Shown: positions 47,101-61,229 of the stretch, in pieces
Layout of the letters: each line of letters opens with the position of its first letter
Numbering within the stretch: the first letter of the stretch is position 1
Source: Phoebastria nigripes
Taxonomy: Eukaryota; Chordata; Aves; Procellariiformes; Diomedeidae
Assembly: GCA_035582835.1 (NCBI GenBank)
Contig: JAYKAV010002739.1
Coordinates: 595,598-659,597, forward strand
DNA: 64,000 nt
Direction of reading: 5' to 3'
Program-made: the position numbers and the translations under genes
Notes under the pieces: generated by a model
The model's database searches: none
What the model was told of the DNA's origin: nothing
The model's input: only the letters and a program-made list of their open reading frames with translations

Positions 47101-50100
47101 TTATGGCAGACTGAGGTGAAAAGGAATTTCTGAGTAAGGTTTGTTTTCAGAGACCACACAGGCTCAGGTTTATCTCCGAATAACTCAGCCTTAGTCTGCT
47201 ATTCTTCAGCAAGCTGTTGCAGGTGTTTTCCTCATTGGAAATTAAGCAAAGTGGTTCTATTTCTTTTTTGTGAAGAATAGCTACATTTTAAAATATTAAT
47301 TTCCCAAAATGTGCTGTACTTTTTGAGTACTGGTCCGTGATCTGTCCCAGGGACAGCTTCCTTTACTGCTTTGTGTCGGCCAGTCTCAATGGTGTGTTTG
47401 TTAGGACTAGGGATACCCATTAGCCAGAGCAGGGACAACACTGAAATGGACATGAAGATCATCTCCACCTTTCTGCAGTGGACAGCCTTGCCCTCACCTT
47501 GCTCTTCACAATTTAAAGTAAGCTTTTTTTAAAAACTGAAGGCAAAAGTGTTCTATATACCTCAAAACTTCTGGTTTCTGCTCCAACGCTTTGGACCCAT
47601 CTTGTTCCACAGTTACTGCCCTTTGTCATTCCTTTGGCATGGCAGGAACTCAAAGCTCAATCCAGTCCCCTCTGGATTCCTGTTGGTGAATAGGTGACAT
47701 AGGTGCTTTGCAGTGGAGAGGCCCTCCCTGACATAGCACAGTGCTGGGCTGGCTGATGTGATGACAACTGGACTGCCACATAGGTATCTGGCGGCTGGGC
47801 TGCTCACTGATGTTCATTTACAGTCCTGTGCTGCTCCCCCTGTTGTGTCAGCACAACTGATAGCATAGCTGGCTGAAAAACAGTTTTAGGCTGGATCCTT
47901 TCCCTACCCTAGTTCTCTGACAGGCCTTGCCAACAGTGGTGTGTTAGCAGCACAGGGATGCGACAGGGCAACCACAGTGGGGAAGGGCTGTTCAGTCAAC
48001 AGTGCTGCTGAAGATATAGGTTGGCCTGGCCTTTAATAAATAGTGATAGTGGAAAGGAGAGTATTGTCAGTATACAGAACACTATGAGAGATGAAAAGCC
48101 TTTGGGCAGAAGGAAAATGACACTGGGAGTTTGATCTGTGCGTGCAGAGTATCCATACACATGGTAAGAAACAGAACATTTGGAAGTGTGGAACATGGAA
48201 GACCTACACTGTGAATTGATTTTGTGGTTCCCTTCAAAGCCAGCTATGATATTCAGTCAGCTCACATTTCCCATTTCCCCAAAATGGTTGACTACTTCAG
48301 TGCCTGGCCTGAGTAAGAGCTACATGCATGTGGATGTTTGTAGCGACTGTGTTTATTAATTTCCAAACTGTGACAGGGTTCAATGAATGAAGATGTGTCA
48401 CACTAAAATGTATGCATAAAGTTACATGAGATTGTGGGACAGAGAGGAGTGTTACCTCTCATTCAGTCAAAAAGTTGCTAATAGGCCAGTCAAGTACAGC
48501 AAATAGTGACTGGTCCCTTAAAATAACATTTCCATTTCCTTCCTTAGTTTTAATCCTCCTCTTGTTATCTGTTGAGTAAGACAGAATAAATTTGATGGGC
48601 ACCCGGAAGGAGAGTGGAATATTGATGGAGCTGGAGAACCTCAAAAGGGAGATTGGCAGAAAAAACTGTTAAGGTCAGCATGCTTCACCAGACAGATGAT
48701 TGGAAATGAGTCAGGAGTGCAAATAGTCAACCTTTCAGGTGTGATCTGAATAGTAGAGGCTTGCACAGGCTTTTCTTTCATTTCTTCACCTTTGTCTTTT
48801 ATAAGCATTTGAAACTGGGTTGTTTATTTTGTAGATTGGAAATAAATACTTCTCCATGCATTTCACTTTAACTTGCTTCGACCTGAAGGTGATTTTTAAG
48901 GTAACTGGTTAACACAAGACATTTCTCACCCACAGATGTGGTGAATCTTAAAGGCAAAGTTCTGAGATGCCTGAAGAAACACTCAGCTCCAGGCTCAGGA
49001 ACCTGCTAGCAACTACAGTAGGTCGGCACAGAACCGTGTGAGCCTGTTGAAGAGCTGGCATTGGAAACGTTGGGGCTGGGAGAAGTGTTGTCCAGGGAGG
49101 GCTTATAGCTAAGAAGGCTCCCCAGCATGCGGCAAGTCAGCAGAGAACACATCCGAGTCCCTGAGACTCAGATCACTTCTCTGAGAAATGTGAAACTCTG
49201 TGTTGTATCACCACATCACAGGCACCCATCCCACTGCTCTAGCGGTGGTGTGCCAGTGCAGAGCAATGCCAGGAGACCTCTTCTCTCTAGTTAATATGAG
49301 TGAAAGTGGAGGTAATGCTGTGTAACAGAGCAGAGCTAGCAGCTGAGATGAGTCAGAGCAGTCAATTTTAGCCTCCTAGGACAGGCAAGAGTGCTTAGTT
49401 CTGCCTTCCCTAATGCCTTCCCTCGCTGACTTGATGTCTTCAGCATCTGATAAAGTATGAAGAGAATTAGATTATTTCTCACTCTTGTGCACTGGGATAT
49501 TTTAAGAGGAAGCCATTATTGCTGGCACATAATTGCAGTTTGCAGTTTTGCTGTCCCCAGTGTCTTGAAGGTGGGGGCAGATGTATTCATCATCTACCCA
49601 TAACATCCCCACTGAGTAAGCAAGAAGATCGAGGACTTGCTGAGAGGACACTGAGAAGAAACCAAGAGTATCTCCAAGTGTTAGAAGAGAACTTTACAAA
49701 GTGGTAAAAACAGCATCCCAGGAAGTGAGTTTTGGAGGAGTCAGCAGTCTTTGCCACTGTAGTGGCTGGAAGAGTCTTTCTCTAGCTGAAGTTCCAGAAA
49801 GTTGCCTCAGGATTTGATCTAATAATAGAAAATACTCCCAGATGACGGTCATGGCAGAAACCTGATTTCCCGCTGCCCTGCCATATCTATAAATTAGGCC
49901 ATTAGCCTACTACTCACAATTTCCTCCTGCCATTTGTAAGTAGCACAGAACGACAGGGTCTAATGTAATATGATATGGAAAATTTTGAAGTAGATTTAAA
50001 TTTAAAATGGAAAATGAAATGATGGTCCTGTGTGTAAGGGCTGTTCTAATAGAAAAAATGTATTCCTCTTGCCTAATGAATTTACTGGGAAATATATTGC

Positions 50101-53100
50101 CAATTATGCTCAGCACTCTGCTAAAAGTCACCAAATAACAGCTGTGGTTATTTAAAGAGCTGCCAGTGCAGGGCAAATGGGAAGAAAGGAGTGGAAATGC
50201 AAAGGCACCTGTGAGGCTAGCAGGTGCATTAAAAAGTAGAAATAAAGAGAAACGGCTGTGTTACTGACAAAGATAGACTGACTGCTAGAGAAACCATGTT
50301 TCAAATATCTTTATATAGGTAACTCTCCTGAGGTTATTTGAGACTCTAGTATTCTGTTGTCAGGATCCTCCACATCAAAACCTTGGAAAAATGGGGTTGG
50401 ATTTTGCTTTGTTTCTTTTCAAACAGTGTTTCTGAGTCGTGTGCATGTCTGTTGATACAGTCGCTGCAAGATGAGACAAACCAGACTTTTTTCCCAGAAA
50501 TAATTTCTGCAGTCCCTCAACAGCACTGAGGTTTTCCTGGAAAGTAATCTGCATATTGTCTTGGAAAGGAGAATTGTCTCCAGTAACTGGTATTCTGCAA
50601 CAAAATGAACTGAGCTTATGTGAAGTATATAATCAGAAGAAAAAAAGGAGTGCATATTCTGCTCTGCGTTGTCCCTCTGTTGCACTAGCTCTCCATTAGA
50701 ACTGTCGTTAATCTCACAAGAGTTCTGCTGATAAAGGATGGGTTTCTGAACCAAGCCAATGCATATTTGGTCCTGAACACATAGCTCATGTTCATTCTCT
50801 ACGAGTTACATTACTAGGCTTTTTGGTGTAAGCACTGTTTGATGGGTTAGGCATGTTTGATTATTCTTGGCCAAGGCATTAAGCACAATACGAAAGCCCA
50901 GCCATGAAAACCAATCACAAAGACAGAAGTGGACATGGTTGATCTAGTTTTACTTGCTGAGTGGTATTTCCAGGNAAAAAAAAAAGAACATTATGGTTAA
51001 AAGATCCCATCATGAAGTTGCTGTAGCTTGAAAACGAAGCAACCTTTAATGTAATAAGAAGTAGGCACTGTGGCATTCAGTAAAATAAAGAAGTCTTTTG
51101 CCTTTAACCTTACAGCTAAAATCAGCATCCTTGGATTACTGTATGGGTGCAGCTTTTGCATACAAGCAGCAAAGGGTTTTGACTCAACTTTCTGAGAGTT
51201 TCAAAGTCCTTCTTTCTATAGAGAAAGCTGTGATCCTTTAATGACTGTGTTACTTCTCTAGAAATGGTCTGAGCTTTTTCTAAAATTCTTCTCCTACATG
51301 ATTTTTTTTTTAAAAAGCTTATTCACCTCAATCCATTTCAGTCCTTGGGACCCAAATGTGTTTGACAACTGTCTGCCATTGTAGGAGGTAGGCCTTTACC
51401 TTAATGGNTTTGGAATTCTTTTGTGTAATACTTGGGAAAGAAAAAGTTTGTTCTATTACAGTGTGCTGACAGGCAGAAAAAATAGTTCACCTGCCTCAGT
51501 TTTGTTGCAGGTCTCAGGATGAATAATTCACCTCAAAAACAGCACTCAGATTGGTTTTCAAAGACTCAATTTTCAAACATTTCATGACTGTGTGAGACAT
51601 TTATTTATTTCTGCTTTATTCATTCCAGCGCTGAGCAGCAGCCTTGTCTGGATGAAAAACACTAGCATTTGACCATGGCTGGCAGTCTGGTTTCTAACTC
51701 ATGAATAGCTTGGCAGCATTACCAATTTAGCTATTATCTCCTGCTTCTACATCTGTCTGTGAAGAACTGCTTTCCAGGGGAAGTGTCTGACAAAGCAAAC
51801 ACACACAAACATACGTGTAAGTGCATGCAAGACCCTAGAAATACCACATTCACACAGAAGAGCACTGTGCAGAAAATCCAGGTCAGGTGTTGGAAACTTA
51901 ATTTAGTCATGTCAGCACTTGGGCTAATAAACCACATCTCTGAGCAGGTCTCTGTAGTTATAGGAGCAGCACAGCTTTGATCTTCCACTTCCTTTTCTAG
52001 TCCTGGAGGTGGATCTCTCTCAAGGACCTCCAGGCAGCATTTTGTTCGGATGGGTGAAACTGCCCCATGTATCACAACACTGGAGGTAAGGCTGCTTCTC
52101 TGGAGGTGTGGGCTAAGTGGAACATATGTGCAGGTGTGTATGTCATGGTGTTCACTGGGTTCATGTCTCCTAGCTGCTTCTGCTGCTAAGGCTTTATGTT
52201 AAGAAGGAAGGATATGAGCAGACTGACTTTCAGAAATGCTGACAAAAAATTGTTCTCATTAACTTCAATGGGAATAGTCCTGAAAAGAAGCTAGTGCCTT
52301 CTAGATGCTAGCAGTCCCTATATGTTCCTTACTGCAGAGACATGCCAAGTTTGATCAATTATGCTAGGATAGTACAGACCAGGATGCAGTAGAAGTAGCA
52401 TGTGTGTATATGTCAAATTGCTAATGACAACCCTGCCTACACTTCATATTGAAACAGTTCCAAGAGGTGTCAGAAAGAGGAGGTATATAGTAACTGACAG
52501 TGAAGCAAGCCATGTGAAATTTAAGCAGTCGTCATTAGAGCTTGCACCTAAAAAGCAAAATGAGATTGCTGTGAGACTAGCTAATGAGTTGAGACTAAAG
52601 AATTTGAACTAATATCTGGCTTGATTGGATCCTCGCAGTGCCCTCTCAATCTGCAGATGAAAGAAGGGAAATAGTTTACATTTCAGTATGGCAGTGCAAA
52701 CAGATGAGACATTGATTAGAGATCCCTCAGTTTAAAAAAAGAAGGGAAGAAGATGAACCCAAATGCATAAAACATCTCCTCAGAGTTATCCCACTAAGGT
52801 AGTTATTGCAAGATTTCCAGATGATTCACAGTGCCTGAAGTATCGTGTTTTCATGTTCTAGTCCTCTGGATCTTGGAGATTTGAGTTTTCTCAACTCAGA
52901 AATTATTTTTGGTAATTATTTGGTCAATTGTTCTAGCTAAGGAGACATTAATCCAGAAGTTTCTGGATAGTCTGTTTCTATGAACTGATCTTTCTTTAAA
53001 GCTTTACAACAGCAATAAAAAATATTCTTCAGCATTCCACTGTAACTGGCCGTTTCAGCATGGGGAATATACCACCTCCATCAGCCCAGTGATTCAACAT

Positions 53101-56100
53101 CCCTGCTCTGCCTTGAAGAACTGAAAAATCCCCAAGCCATAGGAAACACAACCTAAGGAGAAATGCCAGGTCATAGAAGATGCTAAGTGATCGAAGTGTC
53201 TTATATATGCATATTACAGTCTCTGTGGGGAAGCATTTGCTGTCCTTTGGAGGCAGTTTGATCACCTCCATATGGACTGTTGAAAATGTCACAGCCTGCA
53301 ATTTAGCTCACTAAGAAACACAAGATGTTTTCTTCCTTCTCTCCTGTAGATCTTTCTATCACCTGCCATCTTCCTCAGCCACTTCTAGAAACTGCAAAAT
53401 TAGGAATGACAAAACACGCAAAAATGAATCATAGGTAGAAGTGACAGCTCAGAAATATCAAAATGTGCTGTAGGTGGGACTTGATTTAAAATGGAACATG
53501 AAAAAGAGCAGGAATTCTTTGAAAAAAAAAAAAGTGATATGCAGAAAGTGGAAATCTGAAGGCTCTGAAAATCCTAGTGAGAAAAGAAATGGCAAAAAAT
53601 CAACACAGCCAAATGAACACAGCAGAGACTTGTGTAATTAAGCTGCCAGATGTGTTAGAATTTGCTGATCCAATTTGCTCCTGAGCATTGGCTTCTGTTT
53701 AAGTCAGACCTGTTCAGGTGTCTGGTTATTTCTACCTGTTTAAATCTAGGATCAATTACTTTGGTTCATATTTGCTTCCACTTTACAGGTTTATATTCCT
53801 TTGATGAATTAGCATTCACAATAAAAGACAGAATGATGTTTTGTTTGTATTGTTGCAATAGCTAAAGCTGAGTCAGCTGCTTTAAATATAATTTTACAGG
53901 GTTAACTTCTCATTCTTTATGACTAAAATGTTTTTTTTTTTTTTTTTCCTTAACCATGCCTGCAATCACTTACAGTGAAGTCTTTGAGCCAAAGCGATCT
54001 GATAAACTATGAAAATTGAATCTACTATGAGTATTGAATCTGCTATAGTACCAAGGCCCTACTGCATGTCTAACTGCCTCTTTAAATGTAAACATGGAAT
54101 TACAGGAACTACCTATGTACGTCCACAGCGCAGCTGGCATTCAAAGTATCCTTCCGGGGCATGCAGTACAACAATTGCATTTATTTCTCCATTTTTAGGA
54201 GATACTCTCAGACCTCATTTTGCTGAAATGACAACTTTGAATTCTTTCCTATAATAAAGCAAGGCTTCATTTGTATCTTACAGGTGTTCAGACTTTAGCT
54301 GTTTGCATAGATGTGACCTGATCTAGACCAAAACCAACCTTTTTTTGTTTGCTTCATAAAAGAGGTGCTTCATAAAAGACACAGCTCCTGCCTCAAAGAG
54401 CTTGTGGTTTGCATGCAGGCCCAGAGATTGCTGAAGGATGCTAACAGGTAAGGAGGATGCACAAAGTAGTAGTGAGATGGCCGTCGGTTCTGGAGTACAT
54501 AGCAGCCTTGAATATCTACATCTCTGGGGAGGAACTACAATGGAAAACACAAAATTACTTGGGGAGAAAGATGCTTCTACACACACCCTTTCATGATCGT
54601 GGGACAATGGTAAGCTGTGGCACACTGTGCCTCTCANCTTTAATTCTGTTATGCCAGACAATGCATCCAAAATAACTGTGACATTTAAGATCTCTGGGGC
54701 CTCTGGGACTTAAACAAACGTTCTACTTGTCACCCTGGTGCCATTCAGCCAAAGTATTGCAGAAAAGTGGGGAAGGGGAAGGAGGTTTTTAATTCTGGAG
54801 AAATTGATAGAAATCTTTGTCTTGATTTCAAAGAGCTTCATCTCAGGGCAACAGAGTTGAAGTCACTTCTTCAATTCTGGAGAGGTCAGAGCCAGGAAAG
54901 CAGAATTAGGTGAATATTCTGAAGGATTATCCCATCTGTATGACTTTATAAGTCAATTTTCTCCTCTTNTTTGATCTTAGAGAGTGATCACTTATCTAGA
55001 GAAGAAAAAGCCTTGGGCTGGTCTGAGGCAAGAGTTTGCTGGATGTATCTGTACTCTCATACATGCTCCTGGTTCTGAGAAACATCAGGGCAGGCTTAAA
55101 GAAACACTGTAAGGGGATGCCAAAGCTTCCAGGGAAAATGTAGATCTTTTCCAGCTCTGTTGGAGCTACCTCGTGGAGCTTGAGCCAAAACCTAATGTAA
55201 TTTTACACTCCTGGACTGGTCTGAACACGCATTCCCTTTGACTGCAGACCAGCACAGTAGTGCTGGCACCAGCATTCTCCTTCTATAAGGAAGGGAAGGG
55301 GAGTTGTTTGCAGAGGGGTTTTAAAGCATGATGGGTTTCTTGCAAGCACACAACCAGATGTAATTACTATAAAAACAGTCATGTACCATTTTGTTTTAAA
55401 ATGTGTTTTTCCTCTTGCAACGGAGAAGGAATAGACTCACACAAAAGGTGAAAACACTATATGCTTTTATTGCATTTCTTCTTCATATGCATTATGTTGA
55501 CTTTTATCCCCAGAGGTATTAAAAAGGAAGGTTGTGAAAACCATTTCAAAGAAATCAAAGAGCACCCAAAATACTCATAAACACAAACAGTTATGCTGCA
55601 TATATACAACCTTATGTACGGCCTAACTCCTGACCTTGCAGTCTAATGCTTTCCTGTGCTGGGCACACAGAATCTCTAAAAGCAAATCAGTCAGCACCAG
55701 CACAAGAAACAGACACTTTGCCCATGCTTTCTACCAAAAGCCCATGCCTCGCACAATAGCACCCACATGGCTCAGGCAGGATGAGATCCCTTCAGGGGAT
55801 TAAACACTGTCCCAACAATTCTTCCCCTCCACTTTAGCCAAAAACAGTTGATGGGGTGGCAGGCTGCCAAACTTGTCTTAAATTTCAACCATTCATTTAT
55901 AAGTGGCAAAGAGAAATGGGATTAGACTGAAACTCTGTCCCAGTTTGCTCAGTTATAGACTTGAGGATCAGTATCTCTAGCAAAAAAGAAAAAAAAAAGC
56001 TACACTACACTAGCACAACTGCCCCTTTGGCAGCCTCAGAGGTAATAACAGGCAAGAAGGGGGAGGAAAGGCTCTCATGGGAGGTGACAGATCTCAAATG

Positions 56101-58839
56101 AAGCCATGGGGGATGGGTGAGATAAGCTAGAGGATGGCCAGAGACACAGATATTTGGACAGGATGTTAGAATATCTATGCGAGTTGTTAAGAAATGCACA
56201 TGGGGAGAAATGTTTGGGAATCATTTCTTCAATGTGAACTGCTCCTGTTGTANAGGCAGAAGCATTCCCCTTGCACATGCCACCACTAGCAACTGCCCAG
56301 AAACCTTGGAAGCACTAAATCTGCATGTGCAATAAGACCATATGAAAGAAAGGAAAAGAGAACCGAACATAGATCATGAAAAATACAGAGACTATCAATA
56401 ATACATGATGATGAAGCTAAATGACCACCCAGAAGCTATTCTTGGCCATAGTCTCCAGCTCAGTTTGTTCAGGTTTATGAAGNCTATAATGCTCTTACTT
56501 CTCTTTGTCACAGTCCTCGCAGACAGCAGTGAGGTCACCTGGGTGGGTTCCCCTGCAGCTTCTGTGAGGCTGATAACCTGCTGATGCTCCTGCACCACCA
56601 GTGCGTAGCTCCTGGTCTGCCCTTGCCTCTGTGCTGTTTCTCATTCTGTCATTTGGCTTGGCCTGGTGACAGCTCCTCATCCCAGCCCAGTCTTAGTGGC
56701 TTAGCTCTAGGCATGTGAGTGGGGTGCAGCCCTGCCTGCCTTACACTGAAAGGGCTGTGCTGACAAGGCTTCACCACCTCCTTCCTGTTGGCAATGTCAG
56801 CCTTTGGAGGTCCTGGGGAAAGAAACTCTCTGTAGGGTCTACATACTGTCTATGTAGTTCTCTTTTTAAACCTTGCACAGGCCCCAGTAACAGTCTGTCT
56901 TGGAGAGATTTCAAATTTAATTACAACTGTAAAGAAAACCCAGCAGGCAGATAGGAGCTACCATGCTATCTTTCTTCTTCTTGCCTTTGTCCTTCTTTCC
57001 CTCTGTCATTATTCACAAGACTATCCAACCCAAAACTTGAGAGAAAAGACATCCTGTGTGTGTTTGGCCTGAGATAGGCTTTGTTATGTTTGACTGTGTA
57101 ATTCCCCTTTGGTCACCTCACTTTCACTTGTGGCAATATGTGTGAAACGGTAAGTTCAAGCAATGATATGGTGATAGGGATACCACAGGCTTTGTGTGTA
57201 GGAGAGTGTAAAGAGATTAGCATTAGTGACTGGCTGTATAATGCACATACAGATGTGTACATGTAAGTATGGATATTCCTCTAAAGGAAATCCTTGAGAT
57301 CTTTCCTCCCTCTCTCAAATATCATAACTCTCATTTTCTGCAACCTGTTAGTGAAGAGAAAAGTGTTAGCATTAATTCTGTTTGAACATCAAGGCTTTTT
57401 CTCATGGGAAACTGCTCTCTCCTTCCAGATTTCCTGCAGTACTTCACTCTCTGAAGCTAGGTAGGGACCTTCATGCTGAGATGTGACAAGATCAGGCCCT
57501 CTGTTGTAGTTGCATGTTGGTGATTGGCATCTTTCCCCCTCCCCTAAGGAGGGCTTGTGCATACCTGCTTCAGAAGCTCTTACTGAGCGTACGAAGGGAG
57601 AGCAGAGCCCATGCTCTCTCATCCCAGCACAACCTGAGCACAAAGCACCTGGTTAAAAAATGGGATTGTAACAGAAGGAGCCAGTGATCTCTGGTCAGGT
57701 TTTAAAGACTATCTAGCTGGTGGATTAACTGACTGAGCTTTCTGGCTGTCCTTCCATCCATGCCGGCTGCCTTTTTTGTCTGTATGTTGGCTAAGAAGAA
57801 AATTGTGATAGATTATCTAAGAGGCTCATCCCTTCTTCCTTTTCAGAAGCTGGTGCAGCATATTTCCTCTCCTAGAAGTGCTGCCTTCCACAGGTAGCAC
57901 AAGTGTATATGCTTTCAGAGCTTTATCCAATCAAGTCAGCTGTGTTGCTGTAGCATTATTTTTGCAAGCAATGCCTCAAATATCCACATCTCCAAAAGCA
58001 GGGACATAGAAGAAACACTATGTGGATGGGTAACCAGTGTTGACTTTCTCAGTCTTGCCTGTCTTCCCTAAAATGGTTTCTGAAGTGATTTTTCCGAAAA
58101 GTACATAGTTGTAATTAAGAGAGAAAAATGAGCCGTTAATCAGAAACACACTATTTGCTCTAACAGCTCAGATACACCTGGGGCAGAGATTGCCGTGTGT
58201 GATACATCNGTATTAAACAGCATATGGGCAGGCTTTTCTTTTCATGGTTGCCTTTATCATTAAAAATGAGTATTGTTCTTGCACAGATTGCTTAAGCCCA
58301 AGCAGAGTATGGATGCCTCAGCTGTCCACTGCGTCCTCAGTTATACTCAGTGCTAAAGAGGAAAGGTACTTAGGTTGACTCTGCAAACAGGATATGCTGA
58401 GCACTTTTTGTGCCCTTTCACCGGACCTGCTAATATAAAATAGAAATGCCAGTGATTAATATACTGAAGGGACTGTTGTGTAAAGGATAATAGACACTGA
58501 AGTTTAGAGGTTAAATAGCAAGAACTGCATCTGATTCACTTGGGATTCACAGAGGTAATGTAGTTTATGAAGTTGCTAATAAGCTCCTTTCTTCCTTTCC
58601 TGGATACTTGAGCGTCCCAGATTCACAGAGCAAATCCAAGAACATGTGTCTACTCAAAGTTGCTTCAAGACATGGTTATGGTATGCAATTACAGTTGTAA
58701 CTCTGGACAGTTGTATGTCCTGATGTATGTTTGATGTGGTAGACCAGGCCTTTCAGCCACATAAGTCAGTGCAACTCTATTGACTTCAGGGCCTTATCAG
58801 GTCCCACGATAACCTATTTCAGCAGCAATCTGTGCTTTA
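44141..58839. other. Long gene-poor stretch
   Basis: I could not support any gene. It contains a T17 run (53931-53947) and A-runs. The longest open frames (minus strand 50419-50754 and 46842-47159; plus strand 52400-52612) lack convincing splice partners or motifs. It may be intronic or intergenic. Confidence 0.4.
53931..53947 (+). repeat. T17 homopolymer
   Basis: An uninterrupted T run after GACTAAAATG. It could be an antisense poly(A) tail; no flanking duplication found. Confidence 0.75.
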
Positions 58840-58917
58840 TCTCACATTCTGTTTAGGTCTCATCATGGATTAACACCTGTCTCACATTCTGTTTAGGTCT
58901 CATCATGGATTAACACC
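58840..58917 (+). repeat. Perfect 40-bp tandem duplication (two copies)
   Basis: Copy 1 (58840-58879) begins TCTCACATTCTGTTTAGGTC and ends TTAACACCTG. Copy 2 (58880-58917) repeats 38 bases without a mismatch, ending TTAACACC before ATCTGAGG. No differences between copies suggests a recent duplication or an assembly artefact. Confidence 0.95.
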
Positions 58918-61229
58918 ATCTGAGGACTTCTTAGAAAAGCAAACGTTAAAGGCAAACAGCAGCAGCATTACAGAAGCCTCTCACAATGAGGTAAGGATAA
59001 ACTCAGAGATCAGTGAGAAGTATTGTTTCCTTGGGCATTTTATGCACTCACACCCCTAACCTCACCTTCAAAAACTATGGCCAACTCTCAATCATAATGC
59101 AACATTTCCATGTATAAGGATTCCTTTGGCAGACTTCAAGATAGTGTAATCTAGCAGATAGAAAGTATTGTATTTAGAAGTCAGATTCCTTGCAGCACAT
59201 AACAGGTGTAAACTTGCCAGAAGTGCTTAACAGAGAATTCTTTCAGTGCAAAGCAAGCTAATAGTTGAAGAAAATATGAATGACTGGAAAAGGAAGGGAG
59301 ATAGTAGGTAAAATTCCTCCAGCTTTATGTTAGCTGGGCTGAAAACTGTAGTGGTTCAGGAGTTGTTTCATGAACAAGGCTGCTACTATAAAGTTGGCAA
59401 CTTCCATGAGAGGGGCAGGGCAGAAAACTGAAAATAGGAACAATTTTAGATACTGAATTTTAATGTACTGCTGCACATCTATCGGAGATCTTGGAAATGC
59501 ATTGCATTTTCCAGGAATCCCAGTCCCATCACCACTGAATTTGCCATAATGTTATTAGAACATTTTCCTAAGAAAAACATTGCAGATATCTGTAGGAGAA
59601 AAGGATCAAAGTTCAGTAGCTGAGAGATCTGTGCTCAGAAGCTTCAGCACACCACTGCTGGTATGCTAGAGACACTAACATACAAGGTGGAGCTGACTGT
59701 AGAATGGGAACAGCATTCCTTCAGCAAAATTGGACTTGTCATTCAAGTCATGGAAGTCCTGTAGGTTTCATCAGTTTCATTTTCTCTGAGCTATCATCCT
59801 AATGCATACACNCCCACCCCCACCATTGCCCTTACTTTAAATTACCCTTAAAAAATTAAAGATCTTCCTTATTCTGAATTTGGAAGACTGTAAGCTCTTT
59901 GAAGAAATGAGACATGATATTTAAATAAGGAGTTTACCTGAAAACCCCATTCAGAAGAATGAGTGCCTATAAATAGCTTTCAGTTCTCTTAGAGACTGGC
60001 TTCAACACAGAGATTGTTTCTGGCCTGTGTTAATTTGGTGAAAGCCATATCTGCAACTTATGCTGATCTCATGGAATCTCAGCTCAGGTGGCTTCAGTGA
60101 TTTCTGGGAGATAGCATCTGTTCTGTCAGATGTTATTTGGAAGCTATTAAAAATGAGTAAGAGTATTGGAATCTGGGTCTGTATCAAGGTGAGAATCTTG
60201 ATTGAAAGCCCTTGAAAATGGATTAGGCTTTCACAGTCCTTTTATGTGTTATCACTGATCATTTTCTGCTAGCTACCATTTGCATATCTCTGTTGTTCTT
60301 CATGTTTCTCCTGCTGCCCTAGCCTGCAGATTTAGTATTCCCTGTCTTTGCCTCCTTGTTCCCACTCCTTTTCCTTTCCAAGGTAATGATGAGATGTTGA
60401 AGAGACTCTGTTTATCTAGTCTCAAGACATTCAGGGAGAGCTGAATCTCTCTGGAATATCTCAAAAAGTAATTCCTCTCTACCTGAGCCATTTACTATAA
60501 TTCTGTATTTGAGGTGCCCAGATCTCTCCTGTGGCTACCAGAAATGAATTTTGTTGAGGCAGAAGCAAATAAGACACCTATAGCCTGACACATTCAGAGA
60601 AATACAACTGATTTCCACAAGAAAGCCTGATCCTCCTGCACTGAAGGCTCATGTTCAAAGAAGTTTAAAATCTTTCTCAACTGTACTTAGATTAAAGGAT
60701 AGCTATTGATGTGATGGATGGCTTATTCCCTGGAGAGCCAAAATGAACAGCAAGTGCCCATTTGGGACAGTACATTTCAAAGGGGCTTCATTCACTGAAA
60801 GCTTAGAACCCATTTGCTTATTCCATGGGTCAGAAGGGGATATAAATATATTAAGACCAGTTGAATGACTGTGCTGGGTCAGAACAACTATCTATCTAAA
60901 CCAAGTACCAAAAGTATCTATGAACAAACATCTAAGGAAGAATAAGAAATGTCAAGCACACGTGACACTTCCTCCCAAATCTCTCTCAGGCCTCAACTCT
61001 TTCCAGTTCAGGGACTTCCTGGCTTGGATTGGTTTTTCAGTGTAGGTAGCAATTCTCACTGTATTTCTCTTCCATGCACTTGTGTAGTATTACTTCAAAC
61101 CCTGAAGTAATTTTGCAATAAGTTCCACAGTCTACTGTCTACTGTGTGAATAATCAAAATATTTTGTTTGTATTGGACCTGGCTCATGTTATCTTAGATG
61201 CTCTCCAGTTCTTGTACTAAAAGACACTG
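58918..61229. other. Unannotated DNA
   Basis: No supported gene; a C-rich run with an ambiguous base lies near 59811-59822. Confidence 0.35.

Noticed and set aside
50419..50754. 111-codon minus-strand open frame with protein-like composition
   Set aside because: No clear splice pair or motif, and a competing frame over the same bases looks equally plausible; chance cannot be excluded.
52400..52612. 70-codon plus-strand frame ending RLANELRLKNLN
   Set aside because: Looks mildly protein-like, but there is no acceptor at a sensible place and no partner exon.
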